This document shows, piece after piece, positions 63,808 to 64,000 of a DNA stretch of 64,000 nt; positions within the stretch are counted from its first letter, which is position 1, and each line of letters opens with the position of its first letter. Position numbers and translations under genes: made by a program. The DNA lies in contig CAVZQZ010000007.1 in assembly GCA_963777565.1 (NCBI GenBank), positions 124,001 to 188,000 on the forward strand, given 5' to 3'. Below the pieces are notes generated by a model that saw only the letters and a program-made list of their open reading frames with translations, had not been told where the DNA came from and made no database searches. Source of the stretch: CALMEC01 sp963777565 (GTDB lineage: Bacteria > Actinomycetota > Thermoleophilia > Miltoncostaeales > Miltoncostaeaceae).

Positions 63808-64000
63808 GCGACTGGTCTCCATGGGACGGGGATCGGGCGGCAGCGCTCGCAGTGTCACGATACCCACGGGAAGTAACTCGGCGGCCGAGACTCCGCCGAC
63901 GCCGACGTGGCGGTCGGCTCCGGGCCGGGCTTGGGGTGGGGAGGGGGTGGCCGTTGTCATGAGGCGATCATCCCTGCCGCGCACCGGACCTGTCATCGAC

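Overview
The window is very GC-rich, with a strong G/C bias at third codon positions. Its gene content points to an aerobic, heterotrophic Actinomycetota, most likely a deep-branching class such as Thermoleophilia. The pointers are a Kgd-type 2-oxoglutarate dehydrogenase with E2 and E1 in one chain, SHOCT/DUF6325/DUF7144 membrane-protein genes, a BTAD-type regulator, and promoters of TANNNT form 6-7 nt before several start codons (leaderless mRNAs). The class assignment is inference. No 16S rRNA, intact tRNA, plasmid or phage marker is present.

Layout: 1-8.2 kb, minus strand: gltB-gltD glutamate synthase, then a circularly permuted ATP-grasp gene and an alpha-E gene cut by the window edge. 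8.4-12.1 kb: clpS overlapping a benzoylformate-decarboxylase-like enzyme, uppP, and a lipoate-ligase-like gene. 12.1-16.3 kb: a large E2-E1 fusion of the 2-oxoglutarate dehydrogenase complex, interrupted by several frameshifts and one stop. 16.6-24.3 kb: photolyase, an MFS exporter, a GT4 glycosyltransferase with a glycogen-debranching-type enzyme, a DUF2237 protein and a metallo-beta-lactamase-fold hydrolase. 24.3-28.5 kb, minus strand: hemE-hemH-copA-MBL. 28.7-34.4 kb: small membrane and stress-type proteins (YidB-like, two SHOCT, DUF7144, DUF1269, DUF6325) mixed with gene fragments. 34.5-38.7 kb: methyltransferase, cation/proton antiporter, ClC channel, K+ channel.

38.7-45.3 kb: PEBP protein, a damaged MFS gene, a BenE-type transporter, and a BTAD / alpha-beta hydrolase / cyclase-like regulator whose ATPase module has been lost. 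45.7-51.2 kb, minus strand: ndh - GMC oxidoreductase - cydA - cydB, a plausible NADH-to-oxygen respiratory unit. 51.6-55.1 kb: zwf and a GH15 glucoamylase/trehalase preceded by a coupled 29-codon ORF. 55.7-61.5 kb: PAP2 phosphatase, amphi-Trp protein, diacylglycerol-kinase-like gene, a broken PH-like gene, patatin, and a sulfite-oxidase-like molybdoenzyme. 61.9-63.8 kb: a NarL-type two-component pair.

Two general points matter to a user. First, single-base frameshifts are concentrated in a few genes (E2-E1, the second MFS gene, GMC oxidoreductase, and singly in several others) while neighbours are intact. This fits unpolished consensus sequence at least as well as true gene decay. Second, the most unusual architectures are the self-contained lipoyl-lipoyl-PSBD-E2-E1 fusion beside a lipoate-ligase-like gene, and the BTAD-hydrolase-cyclase fusion with a deleted ATPase tail. 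I found no CRISPR array, recognisable defence island or complete mobile element.
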